DNA of 64,000 nt from Jacaranda mimosifolia (taxonomy: Eukaryota > Streptophyta > Magnoliopsida > Lamiales > Bignoniaceae): contig CM032128.1 of assembly GCA_018894105.1 (NCBI GenBank), positions 15,109,001 to 15,173,000 of the forward strand, written 5' to 3'. How positions within the stretch are numbered: the stretch's first letter is position 1; every line of letters begins with the position of its first letter. The translations under genes and the position numbers were made by a program. The notes beneath the pieces are model-generated. The model was not told the origin of the DNA. It made no database searches and saw only the letters and a list, made by a program, of their open reading frames with translations. Below, one piece after another: positions 43,666 through 55,573 of this stretch.

Positions 43666-44928
43666 ATGGATAGAACTCTAGGATGACCGATGGATACTCC
43701 AATCCCCATATCGATGATATCCCCATCACCACCCATATCACCCACATCCCCTACGCCACCCGCCATCATAATACCTCAAAATACCTAATCAGAGATGAGA
43801 TAATGAGCATTTGCACACCCTAGCGGGGCTTAAGTCGTGCAACTAAGTAGAGGGGATTTGGAGTGCTTGGTCTTTGACATGAGCTAAAAGTTTGGGAGAA
43901 GCATGAGCGTAGAGCCCGAATTGCAGCAGTAGCTTCCATCCAGGTGACTCCACTTTTGGTGAATAGATCCTTGTTCCAAGATAAAAGCCGAAGTTGTGTA
44001 GGATTTAAGGACTTTGAGGAGTAAAGAGATAGCGGACTCGAATGAAGTGGGAAGCAAGACAGCTCTACGATCGAGTTACCTGCCTAACATTTGTAGAAGA
44101 AAAGAAGCATTGAGGTTGGAACCGCTAACATTGAACCAGGATGATCCTACCCATAAGCAACCCCCAGCCTTCTTTTTCAAAAGAGAAAGTCAATGAGATC
44201 AGTGATCAGGTTGAACAGTTGAGTAAGAAGATAGATGAACTCAAGAAAAAAGGGGCCATGACACTTCAAAAAAAAAAACTCACCATTCTCAGCTGAAATA
44301 TTAGCTTAGTTGGTAGCATCACACTTTAAGCTTCCTGATTTGCCAAAATATGATAGAACTAAGGACCCGCAGAGCATGTGATAGCCTTCAAAAAAATCAT
44401 GAACCTGTATGGGCAGTTTGATGCCTTGAACGCTAGGATCTCTGTGACGACACTAAGTGGAAGAGCTCAAGAATGATTTATGGGGAAAGTTCCCTGGACA
44501 ATCATGTCGTATAACTAGCTCATAAGGAAATTCTTGTACCAATTCACCAATACGAAGAAGGCTAAGAGGTCGGCAACTTTCTTGCTCACTATATGGCAGA
44601 TGGAGGATGAGACCCTGAGATGGTTCATGAATAGGTTCAATAATGAGATGCTCGAGGTACAGGACCTACGCATTGATATGATCACTAGCATACTCATCCA
44701 CGGGTTCAAGAAAGGATCTTTTACATCGACTCTAGCCAGGGAGCCCCCGACGAACATGGACCAGTTAATAGAGATGGTGTAATGCTATATTTGTGAGGAA
44801 GAGTTAGATGCTATGAAAGACCATGAGTGCATAAATGATATTTCAAGACCTAAAAATAATCAAGGATACACAAGGTCGAGATCTAAAAGAGATCATAGCA
44901 AGTCTCCACGAAGAAGGTATAATTGAAG
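43666..44928 (+). pseudogene. Tat-type gag (decayed)
   Basis: Likely start ATG at 43666, followed by a Pro/Ser-rich part. The capsid-like region reads PFSAEILA (about 44283), SHFKLPDLPKYDRTKDP (about 44325), NLYGQFDALNARI (about 44402), then QFTNTKKAKRSATFLLTIWQ (about 44540), FMNRFNNEMLEVQD and LAREPPTNMDQLIEMV (about 44740). These match the order of the Retrotrans_gag domain. It ends in an Arg/Ser/Lys-rich tail (RSRSKRDHSKSPRRR, about 44875-44920). Several in-frame stops (for example near 44310 and 44372) make it non-functional as it stands. It directly precedes the AGATCT minisatellite. Confidence 0.82.
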
Positions 44929-45284
44929 AAATTATATGCTTAAAATATGAAAATTGAATTTGCACTGCCTAGGCATCTAAGCTCTTGTTTTGATGACCTT
45001 TGCTCTTGTTTAAAGTTCTAAGTAATGGAGGTAATTATTCTATACTCTTGATAAAGGCATGGGGAATTAGTTACATCTCTCTTTCTTTCCTTATGGTAAG
45101 ATAAATTTAGCTACCAAAAATTAGTGAAATGAGCAAGAAATTAAAAAAAAAAAAAAACGAGTTCCTTAAGACCTCGAACTCATATATCGTCTAAAAAAAA
45201 CTCCACAAAGGATCTCAAAATGGAAAGGTCTTAGAGTTATCTCAAAGGAGCTCAAAAGCAATCAATCCAAGGGCCAAAAAGGAT

Positions 45285-46300
45285 ATGAAAAAAGATCTCA
45301 AATGATTTGAAAAAGGCATACGACCAAGAAGAGTCAACAAAAGATCTCAACTGATTTGGAACGATCTGAAAAAGATCTAAACTAATCTTAAAAAGATCCC
45401 AAAGATCTGAGCAAGATCTCTATCGAGTGGGATCTCACAAGACTTGTAGGGAGATTTCAGTAGATTTGAGCAAGATCTCATCCAAAAGAGATCTCATCAA
45501 AACCTGTGCAAGATCTTATCTGAGAAAGATCTCACAAGATCTGAACAAGTCTCATCCAGAAGAGATCTTACGAGATTTGAGCCAGATCTCAACTCAAAGA
45601 GATCTGACAGGGTCTGAGCAAGATCTCAACTTAAAGAGATTCCACGAGATCTGAGATCGAGATCTCACAAGATTTGAGCTAGATCTCACAAGATCTCAAT
45701 TTAAAGAGATCTCACAACATTTGAGATCGGGATCTCAGAAGACCTAGAGCAAGATCTCAACTCAAAGAGATCCCACAAGATCTGAGCAAGATCTCAACTC
45801 AAAGAGATTTCACAAGACCTAGAGCAAGATCTCAACTCAAAGAGGTCTAATGAGAACTGAGGTCGAAATCTTACAAGATCTGAGCAAGATCTCAACTCAA
45901 AGAGATCTTAAAAGATCTGAGCAAGATCTCTCAACTCAGAGAGATCTCACAAGACCTGAGCAAGATCTCAACCCAAGAAGATCTCACAAGATCTAAGCAA
46001 GATCTCGACTCAAAGAGATACCATGAGATCTGAGTTCGAGATCCCCCAAGATTTGAGTAAGATGTCAACTTAAAAAGATCCGAGCAAGATCTCAACCCAA
46101 GGACATCTCACAAGATCTAAGCAAGATCTTGACTCAAAAAGATCCCACGAGATCTAAATTCGATCTCACAAGATTTGGGAAAGATCTCAACTCTAAGAGA
46201 TCTCGTAGGATCTAAGATCAAGATCTTACTGGACCAGAAGCAAGATCTCAAACTTAGAAATCTCAGCAGGATCTAAGTAAGATCTCATCCAAAAGAAGAC
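45285..46300. repeat. AGATCT-rich minisatellite, period about 37-38 bp
   Basis: Units of the form gcaagatctcaactcaaaga + gatctcacaagatctga repeat for about 1 kb, with length variants and dropped half units. The hexamer AGATCT (self-complementary) recurs roughly every 15-20 bases, so strands can fold into many small hairpins. Weaker, older units seem to extend left to about 45200. The array sits where pol would begin. The Arg/Ser tail of gag (gagatctaaaagagatcata, near 44878) has a similar word and may be the seed. No unique spacers are present. Confidence 0.9.
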
Positions 46301-46555
46301 ATTCAGGGAAGACATTAAGAAGACATTAGGAGCTGAAAAAGATTGTTAAATATATAATAGTTGTGAATTGCAAATGAACCAACGTACTTCATTAAAACAA
46401 AGTTTGATTACAAGTGCAAATTTTGATTACAAAAAAATCATGGTTCAAGCCCCAATACAAGAATGAAATTCCTAAAGGATCTAGAACCAGGATTACAGAA
46501 ATAGACCCGGGGTCCAGGCAAAAAAAAAAAAAAAAAAGAAAAGAAAATTACAAGT
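46301..46555. other. Spacer after the minisatellite
   Basis: Low-complexity sequence (gaagacattaagaagacatta repeats near 46300-46330, an A run at 46521-46540). No gene. Confidence 0.4.
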
Positions 46556-49064
46556 CTGTGGGCTCCTGTCTCATGAAGCTAAACCCCCATCTTCAGCGCA
46601 GTCCTGGTCCCAATATTTTCTTTGGGGTCTTTAGCTGTTGCAGTAGGAGACTCTGTTGGGATCTCTCCTTTTTTACGTGCATTCTTAGAGGACCTCGATC
46701 TCACCCTTAAGGGCCAGGAAAGCAAACTCATCTTTACATTCATCCTCGGTAGGGCTAGTGGTTGGTTAATATTTCAAATCGGCATCCTTGGTAGGATCCA
46801 AATGCTCCAGATCAAACCCCACAACGATCCTACCTAGTTTCTTCAGTTGGGCTTGGCACTTCACCCCTTGAAGGTATATTTAGCTATTTTCTCGTCGAGC
46901 AGGGACTCAAGGTACCAGACTTTTTGGAAGATCGGGCTTTTTCTAACCTTGTATTTTGGATAAACTCCTGGAACTCGGAGGAGTTTTCAAAAACTTCTCG
47001 AACCTTAGAGCAACCCTGTCATATAATACCTTCTTCTCGGAGGCCAATGACTTCTTCATTTTGGCCAATTTTTACTCCAGTTTTTGAATCTTTTAACCAC
47101 GATCTGCTAGCTCATCTTTGTGGGAAGCTCGCTCGCTGCTGATGGATTCCTGGGTTGACTCTAGGTTGGCCTCGAGCTCAACCTTAACCTCTTTAAGCTC
47201 CATGACCTCCCTATCTCGGGTCATGAAATGACTTCTCCAGTACGTGCATTGCAAAGTGATTTGGTGCATATAGGTGATCCCTTACAGAAACCAAGAGTTT
47301 AGCAAGCAACATTGTAAAACAGCCCATTCAGATGTAAATTTAATGTTAAAGCTTACTTGCATCATGGCGTGGGCGCCATTTTCCTCTAGCTTGGCAAAGT
47401 TAATCGGGTTGAGCAGAGCTTGGTCTTGGGTTATCAAGAATACCTTATAGAGCTCGAAGGAGATCTCCCCGGATAAGGATCAAAGCACAGAGCTTTTGTC
47501 TATAATTTTCCAGTTTGGGATCAGAGCTAGGTGTGAAGAATCGTTGGAAAATTCTGAATTGATAGTCTTATAGCTTTTACGTACGAAGATGGCCTTACGG
47601 CATGCATAGATGTCGATGTCACGATGGGAGGTAAGGATGGGCTTAGGCTCGAATCGAGCTCTCTTCTCCAAATAGCTCTTGTTGGAGCCCTTATACTTTG
47701 ACGTTTTCTCTAAAGGACTTTGGCTAGAATAGCTAGTTAAATGGTGCTTATGGCTCTCACTCTTCGAGCTATGCTTGGAGCATCCTTGACTATGAGAGCT
47801 GACTCGGGAAATAGATGTGAGACCTCGATCTCAGGAGTTTTATTAGTAGATTAAGTCAGGGCGAAAGATAATAGTTGCTCTACCTCCGTTGGCTGAATCA
47901 GCGCACTAGAAGGTTATCTTGAGGTCGAGATGTGAGTTGGAGAAGATAGGCCTGGCATGAGCAAAGAAGATTGGGCCTTGGCCATTAAAGCCTCTTTCTG
48001 AGCTTTCATCTTGTTGATAATGCACAAGTTCTTGCTCGACATGACTGAGGCAAAATAAAGGAAGTTAGACTTTGAATAGAAAAATATAAGCAAAAAAGAA
48101 ATAGGGCAAAATAAATAGCAGAAAGAATCATTATTAAGAGTTCTTTGAACTCGGATATTAGCAGACAAGAGCCAACAATCTTAAAGACCTCTTCCTTTAA
48201 GAGCTCGCCAGCTTTATAAATGTGGTCAGTCAGGGTATCTATGAAATCCTCTCACCAAGAGACCTCAGCTGACACAAAGTGTTTGGGTTTACTGTGCTTC
48301 CAATCAAATTTGAACCGCCACAGGTGATTAGCAAGAGCTCAAATGAAGAGGAATCAATCGTTCCTTCAATGAACTAGAGAAGTTGGGACTTTATCAAGGA
48401 ATTTGCACATGAGCCTTGTAGTGAGGTAATAAACCCACGTTCCTTAGTTCAAGTTGAGGTCGTTATTGAGTAAAGAGACCAAAAATGGGTAAAAGAAGGC
48501 TCAACCCCAAAGTAAGTCATTATGATAAAAAAGTAAAAGATATGCCTTATTGCGTTGGGAATTAATTGGGCTGGACACATATCCAACCCAAGTAGAATAT
48601 TCTCGATAGGATCGAGAATTGGGAACCTCAGACCCCCTTCCAGCATGCCCACATGGAATGTGGCACAACCTATTGGGGGTAGATGCATTCAATCTGACTT
48701 ATTGGAAAAGATTATTTTACAATCGAGAGGAATGAAGAACTTGGACCTGATCTCGAAGACTTCTAGAGCTCCAAGCTTTGGGACTATCACTAACTACTGG
48801 ACGTGACAAGGATATACTCTTCAATCTTAGGATCCCAAGCCAGCTCCTCTACTAATGCTAAGGGAGGACCAGCCGTGGGTAGACCCACTTCGAGATTAGG
48901 ATCCTACGAGTTGGCTGAAGATGGGATCAAGATCAAACCTGTGGGAGGAATGAGCTAAAGAGAAGCCGCATCCTCTGAGCTAGAGAAGGGGAGACACTTT
49001 CACTCAACCCCAACTGACTAAAGCTGGGAGTTCTATCGAAAGAGGAACTTGAGTTCGAGCTCAT
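46556..49064 (-). pseudogene. Antisense frame of the Tat element: 'putative gypsy-type transposon' family protein (decayed)
   Basis: On the minus strand an ATG at 49064 starts a Ser-rich MSSNSSSSFDRTPSF. The best-preserved block, about 48720-48450, reads HLPPIGCATFHVGMLEGGLR, FPILDPIENILLGLDMCPAQ, LIPNAIRHIFYFFIIMTYFG and VEPSFTHFWSLYSI. I recognise this as the Pfam 'putative gypsy type transposon' (Transposase_28, PF04195) pattern. Downstream (48170-46560) is a long Lys/Glu/Ser/Leu-rich region, likely coiled coil, with many stops and shifts. The role of this family is not known; it is regularly found antisense to gag-pol in Tat-type elements. A TATA-like box lies about 90 bases upstream of the ATG. 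Confidence 0.72.
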
Positions 49065-49154
49065 TTTAATTAAGTAAACAAACCTAAAAGGCTGAGATCT
49101 TGGAAAGAGGTTATGAGGCTTGAGATCGAGATTTGTAATGGGGATGCAGTAGAG

Positions 49155-49162
49155 TATTTATA
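49155..49162 (-). promoter_or_regulatory. TATA-like box for the antisense frame
   Basis: The minus strand reads ctaTAAATActc, with TATAAATA at 49162-49155, about 91 bases before the ATG of the antisense frame. Spacing and sequence fit a plant core promoter; transcription is not shown. Confidence 0.5.
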
Positions 49163-49308
49163 GATGAATGCATGTGATGGTTCATCTCCTAAGGAAGAGT
49201 AAACAGTCAAGATTGGTAGCATCAGATCGGACGGCTGAGGATGTTTAGCGCTTACTTCCCATAATGTATAGGTTCATTCCCCCAAGATAAGAAAAAAACC
49301 AATACACT

Positions 49309-49324
49309 TGGAAAGTGGGGGAGT
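49309..49324 (+). promoter_or_regulatory. Polypurine tract of the pol-less Tat element
   Basis: tggaaagtgggggag sits directly before the 3' LTR start near 49328. Confidence 0.8.
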
Positions 49325-49327
49325 TAA

Positions 49328-49453
49328 TGATGATGGTAATTAATGAAGACAACAAAAAAAAACTATTCTGCCCTTGGATTTTAGCCAAAATTCCTAAACA
49401 GGACGAGGATCTGCGTCTTTTTATTCGGATCGGGTCAAGACCTGGTAGAACCC
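49328..49453 (+). repeat. 3' LTR of the pol-less Tat element, first part
   Basis: 126 bases from tgatgatgg to gtagaaccc. The copia element enters after AACCC (49449-49453). Confidence 0.9.
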
Positions 49454-51684
49454 TAAAAGCTTGTAAGGCACTAGGATCAAAATATAAAAACTTCAAAAGC
49501 TTAATAAACTAGTGCTTACATGCTAACTACGATCAAATCATGCCTGAGATTCAAATTAGGATAGAGTGTTGCCTTGAAATAGCAAAATCCAAAGAGAAGG
49601 AGGTGAACTCTTCACCTTTCCAGAAACTATCAGAATAGCTAGAGAGGAGCGATTTTTTCCTCTATCAAATCACCTCCAAAAATAAAAATAAAAATTACTG
49701 GAGCTGCTTAACACCATGAGGAACTCTGAGTAAAAATTTAGACCGAAAATCCTTATAGATCTCCATGGAGAAAATCACCAAGTCAAACTTTGTGCAGTGG
49801 ATCTCCAAAACCGTAGCAAACAAAGTAGTTTGCCTCTATTGATATGATCCACAAACCCAAAATAGATCTTCCAAAATCCCTAGCTTATAAGCTAGAATAA
49901 GGCTAGAGATATGCTATGGAGAAGGCCAATTTTAGGTAGGAAGAAGAAGAAGAAGCAAAGCTTTCAACACATGAATGCAATGCTTGGAAGGATTTTGGAG
50001 GGAATGGTGGAAAATCTAATTCTTCACACCTTTTGACATAATCACCGGCCGTTTCTCGCTATATCTATATATAGAGGCTAGAAAGTGTGATTCCAAGGTG
50101 TCATCACACCTCCCATGAGGAGAAGGGGCGTCCAACTTGCATTTGCAAAGGTGGCAAATGCAAATTCAAATCTAATCTGAATTTCACTTGTATTTTAATT
50201 ACATTTGAAATCTAATTTCAAGTTAATTAAAATGCTAATTCCAAATGAACATTTCATTTGAATTTTCCCACCAAAATGTGTTCTTCTCATTAATTAAATT
50301 AAAAATTTTAATTTAATTAATTAACCTTTGACTTAATTCTTAAGTCAAATAAGCTCAACTCTTAAGCTTGATTTTGTTATGTTAACTTAACTCCTTAAGT
50401 TAACTTAATTAATTGATGATCATATTGGCACCAAATAATTAACTCCTTAATTATTGGTCTAATTTAAATTGTTAAGTTAATTGATTAATTTAACACTTAA
50501 ATTAATCAAGCCAAAATTGACCTTAAAAATTGGCACCTAAAAATTGGTCCACTAGGAGATTATTTTTTAAAACTTATAAAATCTTTTCTCCATCAAATAG
50601 GAAGCTATTTGGCTTTTATGTGTGACCCAATAGGTTCTACCATTCATTAGACATGGGCTCACAACTCCTTGTGACTTTTGAATATCATATATTCAATTTA
50701 GTTTTAAACACTTTTAAACTAATCGACTCAATTCAATGAATCTCATTAATTGAAGAGTACCCGATCCCATGGTCGATGTCCAACCTCAAGCCCATGGAGC
50801 CCAACTAATTGGCTGAAATGAACATTTTGGAGAACCATTATAGCTCTACGCATACCATGCAAATACGGTTCTTCCATCTCCTATCTCCCGAAAAAAGCCT
50901 AGGGCAAGATATTTGTCAGCTCTCCAATAGCATCGATACTATGTTTCTATTCTCAATGTTCGATTCCATTATGTGACCTAATTTTTAGAAAACTTTTTTT
51001 CCAAATTGTCACACCACCATGCGCAAGGATTTCTTGGAATCGACCATTATAGAATACATAGAAGATGTATTTGCCCTTCACAAAATCGAGAAGTCATATT
51101 CCATATTGGATCTTACAAACCTCCATGCCAAGTAGCTCATTCCCAACCTCAACCCGAAAGACCCGCTAAGTGGTCAAGAAAGATTCAAAGCATGAGGACC
51201 AGACACAAGGTTACTATGGATCCTCAGGCCAGAGGACTAATAATATGCACTAGCGTAAGCTGGAGAACTTGCCACTACGGCTATCTATTGGATTCTCCGA
51301 TGGGTATTCAGTGCCTTGTTCTCTAACAAGCACCTATTAACATGCATCCATATCTCATACGGTTACTCATGGAATAGAGCAATATCCAACTCTTGTATTT
51401 ATGTATCATCAGTGCAAGTCTATCCAGATCTTAGATGCCATGTCTCATAAGATCCTATAACTTGGAAGATTTAAGATCACGACCGTGTGAGACTTATTCC
51501 ATGGTCATCGAACCAAGTCCCATATTCATAAGTGATCTAGGGGCTTAATCCAAATGCAAGTGAAGTAATAAAGAGCATAAGATGAAGATGGCCATGTAAA
51601 GAATATCATTCAATTAAGATTGTTTTACAAGGAAATAGCTTTTACAAGGCCAATCTAATTGGCTTGTCGGGCACTATTCCAACA
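49454..51684 (-). repeat. 3' LTR of the copia element
   Basis: 2231 bp, direct partner of 57529-59736. It has about five GAA units at 49941-49955 where the partner has thirteen. Open frames at 51006-51326 are LTR sequence and not protein genes. Confidence 0.93.
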
Positions 51685-51698
51685 ATCTCCCACTTACC
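51685..51698 (-). promoter_or_regulatory. Polypurine tract of the copia element
   Basis: On the minus strand gggtaagtgggagat immediately precedes the LTR start TGTTGGAATAG, as expected for copia elements. Confidence 0.8.
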
Positions 51699-51876
51699 CT
51701 AAAGCCAATGCCTCATGGCCTTAAGACCCATTTTCTCAAGATGTTCTTCAAAGACCGTTTACGTTAGGGGTTTTGTTAGTGGATCTACTATGTTCTCTTC
51801 CGATGCAACTCTCTCCACTCGAATGTTGCATCTATCAATGATCTCTCAGATCAAATGATATCGCCTCAAAATGTGC

Positions 51877-54727
51877 TTAGATTTCTGATGAGATCTTGGC
51901 TCTTTGACTTGCGCCACTACCTAGTTTATTGTCACAATAGACAACTACTAGCTTATCAATGCTGGGTACTACATTCAACTCTCGAATGAATTTTTTCATC
52001 CAAACACCTTCCTTTGCAGCTTCTGAAGCCGCAATGTATTCTGCTTTAGTGGTGGAATCGATCGTGGTGTCTTGTTTGGAACTCTTCCAACTCACCGCAC
52101 TGCCATTGAGGTAAAATATAAATCCAGAAGTGGATTTGAGGTCATCTACATCGGATTGGAAACTTGAATTCAAAAACCCCTCTAGTTTCAATTCTCCATT
52201 GCCGTATACCAAAAATAAGTCCTTAGTCCTTCTCAAGTACTTAAGGATTACTTTCACGGCTATCTAGTAACTCTCACAGGGATTGGATTGGAACCTAATC
52301 GTAACACTTAGCGAGTCTACCACATCCGGTCTAGTACATTGAACTGTATATATTATGCTACCAATAGCGGAGGCATAAGGTATGTGAGATATCCTTCGTT
52401 TCTTCTCCTCTGTCTTGGGGCCCATAGACCTGGAGAGACGAATGCCATGTCCCATGGGAAAAAAATCCCTTCTTGATTCTTCCATACTAAACCTCTTTAG
52501 TATCTTGTCAATGTACGGGGTTTGGAATAGCCCCAGCATCCTCTTAGATCTATCTCTATATATACATATTCCCAATACATAGGATGTTTCTCCCAAATCC
52601 TTCATGGAGAATTGTGTAGATAACCACACTTTAGTACACTCTAACATTCCTAACTCATTCCCAATGAGAAGGATATCATCGACATAAAATACAATAAACT
52701 ATATACTACTCCCACTAACCTTCTTGTACACACATAGTTTATACACATTTTTGACAAAGCCAAACGATTTGACTGTTTTGCCAAAACATATGTTCCAACT
52801 TCAGGATGCTTGTTTGAGTCCATAAATGGATATCTGGAGTTTGCAAACCTTTTGCTCACTGCCTTTGTATGTAAAACCTTGTGGTTGCTGCATATAAATT
52901 TTTTCTTCAATGTCTCCATTGAGGAAAGCGATTTTCACATCCATTTGTCATATTTCATAGTCATAATATGCGGCTATGGTAAGTAGAATCCAAATGGACT
53001 TAGGCATTACAACAGGTGAAAAGGTTTCCTCAAAATTGATACTGGATCTTTGAGTGTAACCTTTTACCACTAGTCGCACCTAAAAAGTCACCACTCCTCC
53101 ATCTACTCCAATCTTTGCTTATAGATCCACTTGCAACCAACGGGAGCATTCCCTTTGGTGAATCTACTAAAGTCCATACTTTGTTTGAGTACATGGAGTC
53201 TATTTCGGATCTTATAGCTTCAAGCCAACATCTGAAATCTATGTCCAACATAGCTTCCTCATAAGTCTTCGAATCATTATTTGATTGGCTCGTTTCATGA
53301 AGGAATTCGAATATTTCGGGTTGCTTCTTGATTCGGTCCGACCTTCTCAAAGGTTATGTGTGAGGCTCTTATTGCTTATTTGTTTCCACCACTTGTGGGA
53401 TTTCTTGATTATCTTGAACTTCATCAAGTTCAATGATAATGCCATTTCTATCTAATAGAAATTTCTTTTTCAAAAAGTGGGTTTTCTTTGAAACAAATAT
53501 CTTTTGTTTTGAGGGATTATAGAAGTAATAACCCTTAGACTCTTTAAGGTATCCCACAAACTTCCACAAGGTGGATCTACTATCCAACTTATCTCCCACT
53601 GTCCATTTCACGTAGGTAGGAGATCCCCAAACCTTGAGGTATTAGTAAGATGGCACTTTGCCATGCTACATCTCATATGGTGTTTTGGCCACCGACTTTG
53701 AAGGAACTATATTTAGTAGCTTCGCTGCCGTTAACAAGGCATATCCCCAAAAGGATATGGGCATATTGGAGAAGCTTATCATGGAACGCACCATGTCCAA
53801 TAATGTATGATTTTTCCTCTCGGCTACTCCATTGAATTGGGGTATACCGGGTGGAGTCCATTGAGAGAGAATCCTATTCTTTTTTAGATAATCTAAGAAT
53901 TCGGTGCTCAAGTGTTCTCCCCTAGATCTGATTGAAGGGTTTTAATACTTAGCCCCAATTGCTCTTCTACTTCACTCCTATACTCTTTGAACTTTTCAAA
54001 GGCTTTGGACTTGTTCTTCATAAGAAACACGTGTCCGAACCGACTTTAATCATCAATGAAGGTGATTAAGTAGGAATAGCCTCCTCTCCCACTAACTCTT
54101 ATTGGTCTGCAAATGTCGGCATGGATCAAATCCAAGAGACTTGTGGAGCGCTCCATTTGTCCTACAAAAAGAACTTTGGTCATTTTTTCTTTTAAATAAG
54201 ATTCACAAGTAGGAAGATCCTCAATGCCACTAACATTTAGTTCTTTGAGACCTTCTAACTTGTTCATCCTGTTTTTAGAAACAGGTCCAAGTCTTGTATG
54301 CCACAACATGACATCTGCTTGGTTATGTAACTTTCTTTTACTTGATTGAATGTACATCAGTGAAGTTTGAGAATCAAGTATGTACAATCCATTTATTAAT
54401 GTACCTTAAGCAATCAAAGAACCATTCTTTAATGCCTTCAACTTCCCATTCGATATAGAAAAATCAAATCCTTCATTATCTAGAATGGGAATTGAAATAA
54501 TGTTCTTAAAAAGATGGGGTACATAATAAACTGGATCAAGTACAATGCAAGAATTCCTCAAGTCTAACTTGATACGCCTTGGAAAGTGGCCTCAACTCTT
54601 GCTCTATTTCCTAAGCGGAGGATCATATCCCCTTCAGAAAGACTCCTTCTTCTTTCCATCCCCTATAACGAATTACAAAGGTAAGAACTGCATGTGGCAT
54701 CAAATACCCATGTGGAAGAATTGTTCG
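51877..54727 (-). pseudogene. Copia pol: protease, integrase, RT, RNase H (decayed)
   Basis: Minus-strand order: protease with WVFDATCSSYLCN (about 54690; the family has D-T-G, here D-A-T); pre-integrase HTRLGPVSKNRMNKL (about 54295); integrase with LLDLIHADICRPIRVSGRGG (about 54150), GIPQFNGVAERKNHTLLDMV (about 53840) and FWGYALLTAAKLLN; RT with WLEAIRSEIDSMYSNKVWTL (about 53230), a YVDD region changed to YFMSMI (about 52690) and SMKDLGETSYVLGICIYRDR (about 52600); RNase H with SAVSWKSSKQDTTIDSTTKA, EYIAASEAAKE and VVVYCDNK (about 52110-51930). Integrase before RT is the copia order. Stops and frame shifts occur between nearly all blocks. Confidence 0.92.
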
Positions 54728-55573
54728 TCATGTGCACTTCAATAAGTACATACCATTTTCAAGGGCTGCAAGGTAAGCTTTGCAATTTCTTTTCCAATGA
54801 TTCTTTTTGCCACAGTGGAAACAACTAGTTTCGGTTCTAACCTTCTTCTTAACCCTCCCGGAACTCTTCTCAGGTTGCTTCTCTTTTGAGGTAAAACTTT
54901 TCTTCTTCTTACCTCCCTTTCTAGGACCCCTAGGGCCCTTCGACTTGGAGAATGATGCAAGCATAAGGGCCTTCTTATTTCTCATAGTCGCCTTCGTGGT
55001 CACAAGCATATTGATCAATTTGTTAATCGTAACATCTTTCTTGGACATATTGAAGTTCATAATGAATTGATCATATGACGGTGGCAATGACTGTAAGATC
55101 AAATCCACATAAAGGTCATTGTCCATGACCACATCTAACTGTCCAAGCTTCTCAATAAATCCAATCATCTTGAAGCCGTGATCATGGACATTGGACCCTT
55201 CACTCATTCTTGCCCTAAAGAGCTCCTTAGACAAAGCGAACCTTTCATGTCTACTTTGTATACCATACAACTCTTGCAAGTGTACATAGATCTCTCGAGC
55301 ATATTTCATGTGCTCATGAGTCTTTTGGAGCTCGTTGGACATGGATGCCATCATGACACATCTCATTTGTAGATCAGCATCTACAAATTTTGTGAACATT
55401 TCATGTTATGCGTCGGTGGCGTCATCACCAAGTGTGTCCATGGGACTTTAATCAAGGGTGTAAGTCCGCTTTTTATAATCAAGAATGATTTTATGATTTG
55501 TTAACCAATCTTGGAAGTTTGGCCCAGTGAGTTTATTGGTTTCCAAAATAGATGTGAGTGGATTCTTAGCCAT
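54728..55573 (-). pseudogene. Copia gag with CCHC knuckle (mostly open)
   Basis: Starts MAKNPLTSILETNKLTGPNF at 55573. Two early stops are followed by a 223-residue open stretch from 55399. It carries the gag-polypeptide/UBN2-type capsid region (SNELQKTHEHMKYAREIY, LYGIQSRHERFALSKELF, LQSLPPSYDQFIMNFNMSK) and a basic tail leading to the knuckle CFHCGKKNHWKRNC (C-x2-C-x4-H-x4-C, about 54845-54800). A stop and shift separate it from protease. It would form the particle that packages the RNA. Confidence 0.88.

Noticed and set aside
45285..46300. CRISPR-like or operator-array repeats
   Set aside because: Head-to-tail minisatellite without spacers, in a plant genome.
51006..51326. Open frame starting MSHHHAQGFLG, with relatives at 59070-59408 and 62981-63178
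   Set aside because: Its recurrence is explained by the three copies of the same LTR; no protein motif, and the frame length differs among copies.
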